Source of the DNA: Dugong dugon
Taxonomy: Eukaryota > Chordata > Mammalia > Sirenia > Dugongidae
NCBI GenBank assembly: GCA_030035585.1
Contig: CM057477.1
Location: 62,291,447 to 62,355,446 of the forward strand
Length of the DNA: 64,000 nucleotides
Direction of reading: 5' to 3'
Below the pieces are notes generated by a model. It was not told the DNA's origin. It worked only from the letters and a program-made list of their open reading frames with translations, and did no database searches. Below are positions 1 through 13,600 of the stretch, in pieces. The translations under genes and the position numbers were made by a program. Within the stretch, counting starts at the first letter, position 1. Every line of letters begins with the position of its first letter.

Positions 1-3000
1 TTCTTAATCTATTCATCTATCAATGGACATTTAGGTTGTTTCTATCTTTTTGCTATTGTGAATAGTGCTGCAATGAACATAAGTGTGCATGTATCTATTC
101 ATGTGATGGCTCTTATTTCTCTAAGGTATGTTCCTAGGAGTGGAATTGCTGGATCATATGGTATTTCTATTTCTAGTTTTTTGAGGTAGCAACATATCAT
201 TGTCATAGTGATTTTACCATTTTAAATTCCCACCAACAGTGCATAAGACTTCCGATCTCCCCACAATCTCTCCAACGTTTTTTTGTTTATTTGTTTGCTT
301 GTTTTGATTAGTGCTAGTATTGTCAGAGTGAGATGGTATCTCATTGTAGTTTTGATCTGCATTTCTCTAATGGCTAATGATCATGAGCATTTCCTCATGT
401 ATCTGTTGGCTGCCTGAATGTCTTCTTTGGTGAAGTGTCTATTCGTATCTTTTGCCCATTTTTAAACTGGATTATTTGTCTTTTTGTTGTTAAGGTGTTG
501 CAGTATCTTGTAGATTTTAGAGATTAGACCCTTATGGGATATGTCATAGCCAAAAATTTTTCCCAGTCTCTAGGTTCTCTTTTCACTTTTTTGGTCTTTT
601 GACAAGCCTAAGTGTTTGATTTTTAGGAGCTCCCAGTTATCTAGTTTCTCTTCTGATCTTTGTGCATTGTAAGTTGTGGTTTGTGTACTATTTATGCCAT
701 GAATTAAGACCCCTAGCATTGTCCATATTTTTTCTTCCATGATCTTTACCATTTTAGATTTTATATTTAGATCTTTGATCAATTTTGAGTTAATTGTTGT
801 ATATGGTATGAAGTATGGGTCCTGTTTCATTTTTTTACTGATAGATATCCAGTTATGCCAGCACCATTTGTTAAAGAGACTGTCTTTTCCCCATTTAATG
901 GACTTTGGGCCTTTGTCAAATATCAGCTTCTCATAGATGGATAGATTTACGTCTGGATTCTCAATTCTGTTCCATTGGTCTATGTGTCTGTTGTAGTACC
1001 AGTATCAGGCTGTTGAGACTACCGTGGGGGTATAATAGGTTCTAAAATTGGGTAGTGTGAGAACTCCCATTTTGTTCTTCTTCTTCAGTAATGCTTTACT
1101 TATCTGCGGCCTCTTCCCCCTCCACATAAAGTTGCTGATTTGTTTCTCCATCTTGTTAAAAAATGCTGTTGGAATTTGGATTGAGATTGCATTATATCTG
1201 TAGATTACTTTGGGTAGAATTGACATTTTCACAGTCTTGAGTCTTCCTATCCATGAACATGGTATGTTTTTCCACTTATGTAGGTCTCTTTTGGTTCCTT
1301 GCAGTAGTGTCTTGTAGTTTTTTTTTTGTATAGGTCTTCTATGTCCCTGGTTAGATTTATTCCTAAGTTCTTTATCCTCTTGGAGCCTATCTTAAATGGT
1401 ATTGATTCGGTGATTTCCTTTTCGAAGTTCTCTTTGTTTGTGTAGAGGAATCTTACTGATTCTTGTATGTTAATCTTGTATCCTGCTACTTTGCTGAAAT
1501 CTATTTATTCCAGTAGCTTTCTTGTGGATTCTTTGGGGTTTTCTTGTGTATAAGGTCATATCATCTGTGAGTAGGGATAGTTTTACCTCTTCCTTACCAG
1601 TTTGGATGTCCTTTATTTCTTTTTCTTGGCTTATTGTTCTAGCTAGGACCTCCAGCACAATGTTGAGTGACAGTAGTGATAAAGCGCATCCTTGTCTGGT
1701 CCCCATTCTCAAGGGAAAAGCTTTCAGTCTTTCTCTGTGCAGGATGATGTTGACTTTGTATAAATGCCCTTTATTATGTCAAGGAATTTCCCTTCTATTC
1801 TTATTTTTGCTGAGAGTTTTTATCAGGAATGAGTGTTGGACTTTGTCAAATGACTTTTCTGCATCAATTGATAAGATCATGTGGTTCTTTTGTTTTATTT
1901 ATGTAGTGGATTGCATTGATAGATTTTCTAATTTTGAACCATTTCTGCACACCTGGTGTGATTCTCACTTGGTCATAATTATTTTTTGATATGCTCTTGA
2001 ATTCTATTGGTTAGAATTTTGTTGAGGATTTTTGTGTCTATGTTAACGAGGGATATCAGTCTGTAGTTTTCTTTTTTTGTGGTATCTTTGCCTGGCTTCA
2101 GTATCAGGGTTATGCTGGCTTCATAGAATGAGTTCAAGTGTATTCCTTCCTTTTCTATGCTCTGAAATAGGTTTAGTAGTATTGGTGTTAACTCTTCTCT
2201 GAAAGTTTGGTAGAATTCTCCAGTGAAGTTGTACAGACCAGGGCTTTTTTGTTGTTGTTGCTGGGAGTTTTTTCATTACCTCTTCAGCCTCTTGTCTTGT
2301 TTTGGGTCTGTTCAGATTTTCTATCTCAATTTGATTAGTTTATGTAGCTAATGTGTTTCCAAAAATTGTCCTTTTCCTCTAGGTTTTCAAATTTGTTGGA
2401 GTACAATTTTTCATAGTATTCTCTTACGATCCTTTTTATTTCAGTTAGGTCTGTTGTGAAATCACCTATCTCATTTCTTATTTGGGTTATTTGCTTCTTC
2501 TGTTTTTCTTTTGTCAGTTTGGCCAATGGTTTGTTGATTTTATTGATCTTTTCAAAGAACCAACTTTTGGTCTTGTTGATTTTTTCAATTATTTTTCTAT
2601 TCTCTATTTCATTTTTTTCTGCTCTGATATTTATTATTTCCTTTCTTCTGTACCTGAGGGCTTCTTTTGTTGATCTCTTTCTATTTGTTCAAGTTATAGG
2701 GTTAATGTTTTACTTTTGGCTTTTTCTTCTTTTTGGATGTGTGTGTTTATTCCTCTAAATTTACCTCTAAACACTGCTTTTGCTGTGTCCCAGAGGTTTT
2801 GATAAGATGTGTTTTCATTCTTATTTGCTTCTATGAATTTCTTTATTCCACCCTTGATTTCTTCTATAACCCCATAGTTTTTCAGCAAGGTATTATTCAG
2901 TTTCCATGTATTTTATTTTTTTTCATTGCTGTTTCTGTTATTGATTTCTACTTTTATGGCATTAAGATCAGAAAAAAAGCTTTGTTTTATTTCAATGATT

Positions 3001-3640
3001 TGGATTCTGTGAAGGCTTGCTTTGTGGCCTAAAATGTGGTCTATTCTGAAGAATGTTCTATGTGCGTTGTAAAAGAAAGTATACTTTACTGCTGTTGGAT
3101 AGTGTTCTGTATATACTGATGAGGTCAAGTTGACTGACAGTGCCATTTAGATCTTGTGTATCTTTATTTTCTTTCTAGATATTCTGTCCTTCACAGAAAG
3201 TGCTGTATTGAAGTCTCCTACTATTATCGTGGACCTGTCTATATCTCTTCTCAATGTTGTTAGAGTTTGTTTTATGTATTTTGGAGCTCTGTCATGGGGT
3301 GCATGTATACTTATATAGTTATTTCCTACTGGTGTAATGACCCTTTTATCATTATGTAGTGTCCTTCCTTATCCTTTATGGTGGATTTTGCTTTAAAGTC
3401 TATCTTGTTGGAGACTAATATTGCCACTCCTGCTCTTTTTTTGATTGTTGTTTGCTTGATATATTTTTTTCCATCCTTTTAGTTTTAGTTTGTTATGTCT
3501 TTGTGTCTAAGTTGTGTCTCTTGTACACAGTATATAGACGGATTGTATTTTTTAATCTATTCTGCCACTGTCTGTATTGGTGCATTTAGGGCATTTACAT
3601 TCAGTGTAATTATTTATAGATCTGAGTTTACTGCTGTCAT
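1..3640 (-). pseudogene. L1 ORF2 remnant (endonuclease-reverse transcriptase)
   Basis: ORF2p nicks target DNA and reverse-transcribes the L1 RNA. The likely start codon is the complement of 3638-3640, followed by an ITLN-type endonuclease start. Readable fragments include a reverse-transcriptase-proximal peptide at 1470-1712 ([20 protein letters not shown], followed by a TDDM sequence where the family has FADD) and a C-terminal peptide at 1005-1232 (MKMSILPKVIYRYNA). Frames change repeatedly and stops are frequent. The F-to-T change next to the catalytic aspartates and the broken frame argue against function. Confidence 0.92.
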
Positions 3641-4059
3641 TTTGATGTATTTTGTGTGTGTGTGTGTGTGGTGTTGACATTTTCATTGTTCTGCTTAATT
3701 TTCTGTGCTGAGTTATTTTTGTTTATGTATTTTCTTTTCATCTTCTTCATTATTGTTGATTTTGTGTTCACTGAGTCTTAATGTTTTTCTTCTTTTTTCC
3801 TTTGATGAGTAGGTTTGTTCACTTCCTTTGTGGTTACCTTTAAATTTACCTTTATTTTTTCTATGTTTAAACCAGTCTTTTATTTCTTGATATCACCTTA
3901 ACTTGCTCTCCATATGGAAGTTCTATGACTACACTGTTTATTCCCTCTTTTTTGTTTTGATGTTGGCATCATTTACATATTGACATCTCTGGTTCCCTAT
4001 TTTCAATCTTTTAGTTTTGATTTGTTTTTGTGAATTCCCTATCTGGGTTGATAACTGGT

Positions 4060-5062
4060 TGATCTGTTCTGTACCCTAGTCTTGGATTGTTGTCTGTTGT
4101 TGTTTCTCTAATCAGAGGACTCCCTTTAATATTTCTTATAATTTTGGTTTGGTTTTTACAAATTCCCTTAATTTCTGCTTATTTGGAAATGACCTAATTT
4201 CATCATCGTATTTGAGAGACAATTTTGATGGATATATAATTCTTGGCTGGCAATTTTTTTTCCTTTAAGGCTTTATATATGTTCTCCCATTGCCTTTTTG
4301 CCTGCATGGTTTCTGCTGAGAATGTCAGAGTTTAGTCTTTTTGGTTCTCCGTTGTAGGTGCCTTTTTGTTTATCCCTAGCCACTGTCAAGATTCTTTTTT
4401 GTCCTTGGTTTTGGCAAGTTTGATTATGGTATGTCTTGGTGACTTTCTTTTGGGATCTACCCTTTATGGGGTTCATTGAGCTCCTTGGATAGATAGCTTC
4501 TTGTCTTTCATGATATTAGGGAAGTTTTCTGCCAGTAAATCTTCAACAATTCTGTGTTTTCTGTTATTACCCACTGTTCTGGTACTCCAGTCACTCATAG
4601 GTTTTTCCTTTTGATAGTATTCCACATAATTCTTAGGCTTTCTTCATTTTTTTTTTTCATTTTTTTTTCTGATTATTTCCTCAAACAAATTGGTGTCAAG
4701 GGATTTATCTTCAGTCTCACTAATTCTGATTCCACTGTCTCAATTCTGTTCTTATGACCTTCTATTGAGTTGTCTAATTCTGAAATTTTATTGTTAATTT
4801 TTTGGATTTCTAGTTGCTGTCTCTGTATGGTTTCTAGCAGCCTGTGTTTTCTGTTATTTTGTTCTTGTATTGTTTTCCTGAATTCTTCTATTGCTTTGTC
4901 TGTGTGTTCCTTGGCTTGGCCTGAGTTTTGCATGATCTCCTTCCTGATGTCTTGGAGAGTTCTGTATATTAGTCTTTTGAATTCTTTTTCAGGTGGTTCC
5001 ATTGCCTTATCTACCTCTGGAAGGTTTTCTGGTTCTTTATTTTGGTCGCTTGCTGGAGCCAT
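4060..5062 (-). pseudogene. L1 ORF1 remnant (RNA-binding coiled-coil protein)
   Basis: ORF1p packages L1 RNA as a trimer. The first 129 codons (5062-4673) are open, starting MAPASDQNKEPENLPEVDKA and continuing into a heptad-rich segment (EEFRKTIQEQNNRKHRLLET), which is the expected N-terminal coiled coil. The RNA-binding half continues in other frames near 4476-4273 (SQKKVTKTYHNQTCQNQG). The break near 4670 and later stops inactivate it. The 3' boundary is approximate. Confidence 0.88.
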
Positions 5063-6096
5063 CTTGGCCTGCTTCTTTATGTGATTTGATTGACTGTTGT
5101 CTCTGAGGCATTAATAAGTTATTATATTTATTTATTGTACGCTTGTTTACTACATCCTGACTTTTTATTTTGTTTTGTTTTGATATGTCCAGGTAGGCTG
5201 GGTGTGTAAGCTACTTTGGTTGTTGGCATCTTTGAAACTCTCACATCCTGTCTCCAGATGGTCAGAGCAGCTATTATGTGTGTGAGCCCAGGAGTCTGTT
5301 CACTTTTCTTGTGGGGATGTGGTTATTCAAGGCACAGGTGTCTAGATCTTCAGTCACTGAGTATGTGGTGCAGACTCTCACCTACAGTCCAGGGAAGGCA
5401 GGGCTACATATGCGGGTGTTGGGAGCAGGCACAGATGTCTGGCTACAGTGGGTGGCTATGTGTGGGACAAGGAAGGGGGCTGACACCGGCCTCCAGGTGC
5501 CTGGATGGAAGGCATGTCCCTGTCCCCTAGAGTGCATAGTCGGAGGGTAGTGCAGCTGGTCTTTGGACACCAGTGCTGTTGGCTGGAAGGACTGGGAGGC
5601 ACCACTAAGTCTCAGACCCCTGTTGTGGGTGGCTAGATGGAGTGAGTGGTACTGCTGCCCCTCAGGCTCCTGGTGTGGGTGGGTGAGGCACTGCCTATGG
5701 CAGTGGGGAGGTGTTGAATGTCATGAATCTGCAGCTCTCCCTTAGCTGCTGCAGGTAAAAATGGGCTTCAGGTGTACCCCCTGCTGTTTTATGCTAATGA
5801 GGGCATGAGGGGTTGAATCACTTGCAGTAGGTTAGAAGCTTGCACTTAACTTTCAGCTTTAGATGTTGCTGCTTACCTCAGCCTGTGCGCACTGCACAGA
5901 CTCAGCTAGCAGGGCACTGGTGATCTTGTGATCTGAACTTCCCCGTTTCTGCTGCTTTTGAATTGTCTCTCCTGCTGCCTGCCACTTAGTCTGATTCTTC
6001 AGCTTTGTCTTTATATATTCAATTCACTTGTTTTTTTGGATCATTGTTGTAAGAAAGATGACAGGAAGCATCTGACTATTCCACCGTCTTGGCCCC
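5063..6096 (-). promoter_or_regulatory. L1 5' UTR / internal promoter region
   Basis: The interval between the ORF1 start and the L1 5' terminus is markedly GC-richer than the flanking ORFs, especially 5380-5760. In intact L1s this region carries an internal pol II promoter, so the role is inferred from position. It does not show the tandem units seen in the 5' UTR of the L1 at 7734, suggesting a different L1 subfamily. Confidence 0.7.
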
Positions 6097-7375
6097 ACAT
6101 CTAACACTGGAATTTTTAAGGTTAGAAGAGGTGAGGATAGATAAAGATCAACAATTTTTCATGACAGAACAAAAAAGTATAAATCATAGTAATTATAACA
6201 AGATAAAATCTACTTTCCCCCTTAGGAACAGTGATTATTATGTGGGTAGAACCCAGAAAAAACAGTTTAACAGCATTGTTTGTTGAATGAAATGTCTGTA
6301 ACTAAATCAAAAACACTATATGAGCTATCTACCAGGGTATAGAAATAATTTTATTATTATATGCTCAACTTTCTAGAGGTGATTTTGTGAGAGGATTTTA
6401 TGAATGGTCACTATTGTCTTTTAAAGATAAATATTAGTTCAATACATCGAGGAATCAACTGTAATCTTCATGGCATATGTTAGTCTCAGACTCAACACCT
6501 ACAAGATTTGTTCATTTTCCCTTGAGAAATAGGTATTAAAAATAAAATTTCCACAAGATTAAATTTGTGTCTGAACTCATAAGCTTTATTTGCAATTCAT
6601 GAATTGGGGGTGTCTGATCTGAAAGTCAGACAAGAGCTCCAGAGGACAAGTGAAAGAGACCAAATCTACATGGGCAAAGTGGTGTAAGAACAAGGAAGTA
6701 ACACTGGGCAGAAAGTGATTGGTTAGGTCTAAGTTACTTTCCTTATATGACATATTGAAAACTTTTGTAGCCAGGTCATAGGTCATATACTACAGCTGAA
6801 ATGGCAAGTGCAGATTGGCTAACTTTGGTTTTGGCTCCTAAGAAGGTCAGGCATTTACAGGAAATGGAAACTAGCTAGGTTTCGGTTTTCTGACATGGGG
6901 CTTAGCCTAAGTGACTCCATCTTAGACCTAATATAGTCAGATTAACATAGGAACCTTTCCTATATGTCTGTGCTATTGCAGAGAAACAAAATTTTATTCT
7001 CTGACAAGCTGAGTAGTATACTTGGGAGAGGCCGGCCCTATTGCATTTGGTCTTATATAGCCCATTGCCTACTTTCTCCCCTAGAAGCATTGAGGCTCCC
7101 TGCAGAAACCCATTGCACACAGTATTTTGGGACTTCTAAGGAGGTTAGTTCTGTTGTTAGTGATTTACAACTCACCAGAAGAGGGAGAAAGATGGTTCTG
7201 TACCTCTGTGGCTATCTAGTTTCTTGAGAATTGTTTATGAAATAAAGAAATGCTGTAAGGGGTGCTCTGTGCCAGACAGAGGTCCTGTATCCATTATTTT
7301 AATGAGTAGAAGCAATGCTACAACTTCCCTAACTGTGTGGCCTGTCTACCTGTTGTTAGATGCTGTATTAGGAGT
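6097..7375. other. Mostly single-copy DNA; possible old LTR at about 6890-7300
   Basis: No convincing gene. The stretch from about 6890 has features of a retroviral LTR: 'tgactccatctta' near 6910, as in many ERV1 LTRs, and 'gaaataaagaaatgctg' near 7240 as a possible polyadenylation region. I cannot define its ends, so the LTR reading is tentative. Nothing is recognised in 6097-6880. Confidence 0.35.
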
Positions 7376-7715
7376 TGTTATGGATTGAATTATGTCCCCC
7401 CAAAATTTATATTGAAGTCCTAATCTCTGATAGCTGTGAACTTAACCTTGTTTGGAAACAGAGTCTATCAAGATGAGCTCATACTGGAGGAAGGTAAGTC
7501 CTAATCCAATCTGAGTGGTGTCTTAAAAAAAGAAGACACACAGACAAAGGGAAAATGGCCCTGTGAAGACACAGTTATGCTGCAGCTGCAAGCTAAGGGA
7601 TGACTTGGTCTCCTAGAAGCTGGGAAAGACAAGAAAGGATCTTCCCTTAGAGCCCTCAGAAGCAGCATGGTCTTACAGCCTGAATTCAGACTTCTGGTCT
7701 CCAGAACTGTGAGAC

Positions 7716-7733
7716 AATAAATATCTGTTTTTA
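7716..7733. repeat. Left TSD of the L1 at 7734
   Basis: An 18-bp sequence, aataaatatctgttttta, is repeated exactly at 15654-15671. It includes the AATAAA of the host LTR. The length and A/T-rich site are typical of L1 target-primed insertion. Confidence 0.93.
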
Positions 7734-9256
7734 CACCCAAGTGGGCAGCTCTCTGGGTGCCATTTGTTGGCTGCTGGTGTTGCTTTTCTTTTTCTGCTTC
7801 TTTTGATTTCTCACTTGCCTCTTGCCACCTCCCCCTCCTTTCACTCGAGTGCCTGGCTCCGTGCGCCATCTTTGCTTCTTCCTGAGGGGATCCACAGCGC
7901 CAGCGGTTTGTGATGTACACTTTCCCACTCTCTACCCTTCTTCACCCACACTCAGACTCCTCTGCTTCCCGCGGACACAGTCTCTTGTCCAGAGATGCCA
8001 GCCTGCACTAGCTGGCTCTCTGAGTGCCATTTGTTGGCTGCTGGTGTTGCTTTTTTTTTTTGCATCTTTTGATTTCTTGCTTGCCTCTCCCCACCTCCCC
8101 CTCCTTTCGCTCTAGTGCCTGGCTCTGTGTGCCATCGTTGCTTCTTCCTGAGGGGCTGCGGAGCTCCATTCGGGTGTGGAGCTGCTTCCTGGTCTGGGCT
8201 ACCACGCTGGTGGGATCCCGGAGCTTTTGTTTGTTTGTTCATTTTGAATTGTTTGTTTGTTTCCTTTTCCTTTTCTTGAGTTGGGAGCCCTTTTTGGCCA
8301 GGAGGAGCTGCATGGCAAGGAACTCCCCTTCAGCTCCCACAGACATGCAGATGGATCCCTGAGAGCATTTCTTTTTGGTGGTTTTTTTGTTTTGTTTTGT
8401 TTTGTTTTGGGGGGAGGGCCTTTCTTGTTCTTTTCTTTTTTTAATTTGTTTTGTTTTCTTTTCCCTCTTTTTCCCATTTTGTCTTTCTTCATTGCTCAGT
8501 TTCTCATCTCTCTATATCTTCCTTCTCTTTCTGATCCCTGAATACCAGGTGTTCTATACCACTACGCCTTCTAGCCAGGCTGTACTGCAAAATCTGAGAA
8601 CGACTTCCCCAGACCTCATAGCTGCACCGGTGGGATCCCTGAGAACTTTGTGGTTCTTAAACCTTTCTGATTTTTATTTATTCATTCTTTTCTTTTCTTC
8701 CTCTTCCCCTTTCTGTTTTTCTGCATTTCATAGTCTCTCATCTCTCCATTCCAATGGAAAGCTCCCCCAGCATTCTTTTCTGTTTGTTTGTATGTTTTTG
8801 GCTCCTGTTCCTCTCTCCTCTCTCCCATATCCATCTTAGCTCCACACATAACAATCTCCCAGCTGCATCCTGCCTACCTGCACCGTGTGCTTGACATCAC
8901 TCCACCAAGCAGCACAGGCATGGCCTACTGGAACCTGCCCTGCACTAATTACTGACCCACCCTGGTGACTGTAGTAAGTGCCACAAACCACCCGTCCCAG
9001 TAACTCCTCGTCAGCTAGACCTGCTCTGCTGTACCATATCTGAGTGACTGACCCTGGCAGTTGGAGAAGGAGGTGAAAAGTATTGAGTGCACAGACGAGC
9101 AAACAACAAAGAACACACAGTACACCTGCTCAGACATAGTCAATTTTTTTTTAAAGGGATGAAACAAACAAATCTATAATCAATAAATGAGAAAAATAAC
9201 TACTGAATGCCCTGAAAACAGCAGACAATATCAAAACATTTACAAAACAGGACAGG
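7734..9256 (+). promoter_or_regulatory. L1 5' UTR with 267-bp tandem repeat
   Basis: The sequence 'catttgttggctgctggtgttgctttt' (20-base core at 7761) recurs at 8028, a 267-bp period. Each unit has a T/C-rich tract, then 'ccacctccccctcctttc', then 'gtgcctggct' and 'cttcttcctgagggg'. Further degenerate echoes ('ggtgggatccctgagaac' near 8630; 'gatccctgagagcattt' near 8355) suggest more decayed units. Mouse L1s carry promoter-bearing tandem monomers here; a promoter role is inferred by analogy. Confidence 0.8.
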
Positions 9257-10254
9257 ATGGTTCCAGTAGGCGTCCAAAAAAGAACACCAGATGACTCTCC
9301 TATGGAAGAAAATGCACTAGAACTACCTGATAGGGAATTCAAATCTCTAATACTCAGAATTCTCCAAGAACTGAGGCAAAAAGCTGACAAACATGAGGAA
9401 AAAATAGACAAATTCATGGAAAATACAGACAAAAAATTGGAAGAATTCAGGAAGATGATGCAGGAACAAATGACAAAATAAATTCACAACTAGAAATTAT
9501 ACAAAAACAACAATAAGAAATCTAAAAGATAAACAACAAGATTTAAGAAATGGATGATGTCGCAGAAGGGCTGAGAAGCAGATTTGAAAAAGTGGAAGAC
9601 AGGATCAGTGGAATTGAAGACAAAGACTTGGATACAACTCTGTTTCAGGAAAACTCAGAAAAAAGAACAAAGAAAAATGAAGAGACCCTGAGAGTTATGT
9701 GGGACACAGTTAAAAGCAAAAACTTACGAGTGATTGGCATACCAGAACAGGGGGAGAAAACAGAAAACACAGACAGGATCATTGAGGAAACGCTGACAGA
9801 AACCTTCCCCAATATCATGAAAGATGAAAAGCTGGCCATCCAAGAAGCTCAACGAACCCCATTTAGAAGAGACCTCAAAAGAAAATCACTAAGGCATATC
9901 ATATTCACACTCTCCAAAACCAAAGACAAACAAAGAATCCTGAGAGCAGCTTGTGAAAAACAAGAAGTCACATACAGAGGAGAAACAATATGACTAAGCT
10001 CAGATTATTCGGCAGAAACCATACAGGCAAGAAGACAATGGGATGACATATACAAAATCTTGAAAGAAAAAAATTGTCAGCCAAGAATAATATATCCTGC
10101 AAAACTCTCATTCAAATTTGATGGTGAAATTAGGTCATTTCCAGATAAACAGAAATTAAGGGAATATATAAAAGTCAAACCAAACTTACAAGAATTGTTA
10201 AAGGGAGTTCTTCGATTGGAGGACAAACAGCTTCAGCTCACAGGCAGAACCTAG
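9257..10254 (+). pseudogene. L1 ORF1 remnant
   Basis: ORF1p is the L1 RNA-binding protein. Three readable pieces are in order. 9257-9481 is the N-terminal coiled-coil region (EEKIDKFMENTDKKLEEFRK). 9550-9993 contains the RRM-like core, with RVIGIPEQGEK and later RILRAACEKQEVTYRGE. 10060-10254 is the C-terminal domain (FDGEIRSFPDKQKLREY). Stops at 9479-9481 and 9991-9993 divide it. Order and spacing are as expected for an intact ORF1, so damage is by point change rather than large deletion. Confidence 0.93.
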
Positions 10255-10656
10255 GATGCAGGATCGTACGAGCCAGATACCAATCTAGTAAATGAACTCT
10301 TGAGGACTATCCAAAACCAAAAGAAATACAACAGGGCATCAGCACAGTTAATCAATAAATGACAGCATGAAAACAATACAAGAGGGAATAAACGGCATAG
10401 GTATATAACCTTCTAATGAAAAGGAAGGCAAGGCGATACCATTTAATAGTAGACTGCTTCAGACTTAGAAAGATAAGGGTAAAATTCATGGTAAACACAA
10501 ATAAATTTAACAAAAATACTCATTAAAAAAAGGAAAAACATAAAGTCCAGCAAAAACAAAAGAAATGAAAAAAAAATCCACAAACAAAAGTAACTCAGCA
10601 CAAGAGAGTAAGAACAAAAAAGAAAACTTCAGCACCACAAAAAAAAGCACTACAAA

Positions 10657-13600
10657 ATGACAGCAACAAACTCACATCTATCAATAATTACACTGAATGC
10701 AAATGGATTCAATGTACCCATAAAGAGACAGAGAGTGACAGAATGGATAAGAAAACAGGATCCATCAATATGCTGTCTACAAGAGACACACCTTAGAAAC
10801 AAAGATGTGAATTTATTAAAAGTCAAAGGTTGGAAAAAACTATATCAAGCTGACAACTACCAAAAAAGGGCAGGAGTGGCAATTCTAATCTCAGATAAAA
10901 TAGGCTTTAAAACAAAATCTACCATAAAAGACAAAGAAGGACACTATATAATGATTAAGAGGACGATCCATCATGAAGACTTAACCATAATAAATGTCTA
11001 CGCACCCAATGACAGGGCTCCAAAATACATAAAACAAACTCTAACAACACTGAAAAGAGAAATTGACAATAATAGTAGCAGATTTTAACACACCACTCTC
11101 AGTAAAGGACAAAACAACTAAGAGGAAACTCAGCAAAGATACAGAAGACCTAAAGGGCACAATCAGCCAACTTGACCTCATAGACATATATAGAACACTC
11201 CATCCAACCACTGCAAAGTACACATTCTTTTCCAATGCACATGGAACGTTCTCCAGAATAGACCACATCTTAGGCCACAGAGCAATCCTCAGCAAGATCC
11301 AAAACGTTGAGATAATTCAAAGTATCTTCTCTGACCACAATGCCATCAAGGTAGAAATTAACAATAGAAAGAGCAAGTGAAAAAAATCAATTACATAGAA
11401 ACTGAATAATACCCTGCTTACACATCACCGGGTAATAGAAGAATTCAGAGATGGAATCAAAAAATTCCTAGAATCAAATGAGAATGAAAACACATCATAC
11501 CAAAACCTTTTCGACACAGCAAAGGTGGTCCTCAGAGGACAATTTATAGCAATAGATGCACACATCAAAAAAGAAGAAAGGGACAAAATCAAAACATTAA
11601 CTACAGAACTCAAACAAATAGAAAGAGAACAGCAAAAAAAGCCCACAACCACCGAAAGAAAGGAAATAGTAAAGATCAGAACAGAAATAAATGAAATAGA
11701 GAACAGAAAAACAATAGAAAGAATCAACAAAACCAAAACTTGGTTCTTTGAAAGAATCAACAAAATTGACACCACTGGCCAGACTGAGAAAAGAAAAACA
11801 GGAGAGGATGCAAATAACCCAAATAAGAAATCAAATGGCGGACATTACAGCAGACCCAACTGAAATAAAAAGGATTATAACAGAATATTATGAAAAACTA
11901 TACTCCAACAAATTTGAAAACCTAGAGGAAATGGATAAATTTCTAGAAACACACTACCTACCCAAACAACAACAAAGTGATGTTGAAAATCTGAACAGAC
12001 CCATAACAAGAGAAGAGATTGAAATGTAATAAAAAAAATTCCAAACAAATAAAAGCTCTGGCCCAGATGGCTTTACTGGAGAATTCTACAAAACATTTTC
12101 AGAAGAGCTTGTCCCAGTAATACTCAAGCTATTTCAGAGCATAGAAAAGGAAGCAACACTTCCAAATTCATTCTATGAAGCCATCATAATGCTGATACCA
12201 AAACAGGCAAAGATGTCACAAAAAAAGAAAATTACAGACCAATATCTCTCATGAATATAGATGCAAAAATTCTAGCCAATGGAATTCAGCATCATATCAA
12301 AAAAATACTACACCACGACCAAGTAGGATTCATACCAGGTATGCAAGGATGGTTCAACATTAGAAAGTCAATCAACATAATCCACCACATAAATAAAAGG
12401 AAAGAAAAGAATCACATGATCAATCTCAATTGTTGCAGAAAAGTCATTTGACAAAGTCCAACACCCATTCCTGATAAAAACTCTCAATAAATAGGTATAG
12501 AAGGGAAATTTCTCAACATAATAAAGGGCATCTGTGCAAAACAAGTGGCCAACATCATTCTTAATGGAGAAAAGCTGAAACATTTGCCTTGAAAACAGGA
12601 ACAAGACAAGGATGCCCTTTATCACCACTCCTATTTAACATTGCGCTGGAAGTTCTAGCTAGAGCAATAAAGCAAGAAAAGGAAATAAAGGGCACCCAAA
12701 TTGGTAATGAAGAATTTAAACTGCCCCTGTTTGCAGATGATATGATACTGTACATAAAAAACCCTAAAGACTCCATGAGAAATCTACTGAAACTAAGAGA
12801 AAGATTCAGCAGAGTAGCAGGATACAAGATAAACATACAAAAATCAGTTGGATTCTTATACACCAGTAAGGAGAACGATGAAAAGGAAATCAGGAAAACA
12901 ATACCATTTTCCATAGCCCCTAAAAAGATAAAATACTTAGGAATAAATCTGACCAGTGATGTAAAAGACCTATACAAAGAAAACTACAAAACACTACTGC
13001 ATGAAACCCAAAGGGATCTACATAAATGGAAAAACATACCATGCTCATGGATAGGCAGACTCAACATTGTGAAAATGTCAATTCTACCCAGAGCAATTTA
13101 CAAATACAATGCAATCCAGATCCAAATACCAACAACATTCTTCAAAGAGATGGAAAAGCTAATCATTAACTTTATATGGAAAGGGAAGAAGCTCCGAATA
13201 AGTAAAGCACTACTGAAGAAGAAGAATAAAGTTGGAGGACTCACACTACCTGACTTCAGACGCTACTATACAGCTACAGTAGTCAAAACAGCCTGGTACT
13301 GGTAAAATGACAGATACATTGACCAATGGAACAGAATTGAGAACCCAGATGTAAATCCATCCACCTACAGTCACCTGATCTTCGACAAGGGCCCAAAGTC
13401 CATCAACTGGGGAAAAGACAGTCTTTTTAACAAATGGTGCTGGCAAAACTGGATATCTATTTGCAAAAAAATGAAACAGGACCCATACCTCACACCGTAT
13501 ACAAAAACTACTTCAAAATGGTTCAAAGACCTGAATATAAAGCCTAAAACTATAAAGTTCATAGACGAAAAAATAGGACCAACACTTCAGGCCTTAATGC

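Larger units (their letters stand above)
1..6096 (-). mobile_element. L1 LINE, 5'-complete, 3' end outside window
   Basis: An autonomous non-LTR retrotransposon reading right to left. The left edge of the window lies inside the last part of ORF2, so the 3' UTR and poly(A) are not visible. ORF2 runs from about 3640 to the edge, ORF1 from 5062 to about 4060, and a GC-richer 5' UTR occupies 5063-6096. The 5' terminus, read on the minus strand, begins GGGGCCAAGACGGTGG, a typical L1 5' end. No TSD can be tested because the 3' flank is missing. Many stops and frameshifts make it inactive. Confidence 0.95.

Noticed and set aside
7501-8839. Several overlapping open frames of 90-154 codons on both strands
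   Set aside because: They lie in the pyrimidine-rich 5' UTR of an L1; low-complexity composition (poly-Phe/Ser or Lys/Gly) explains the lack of stops.
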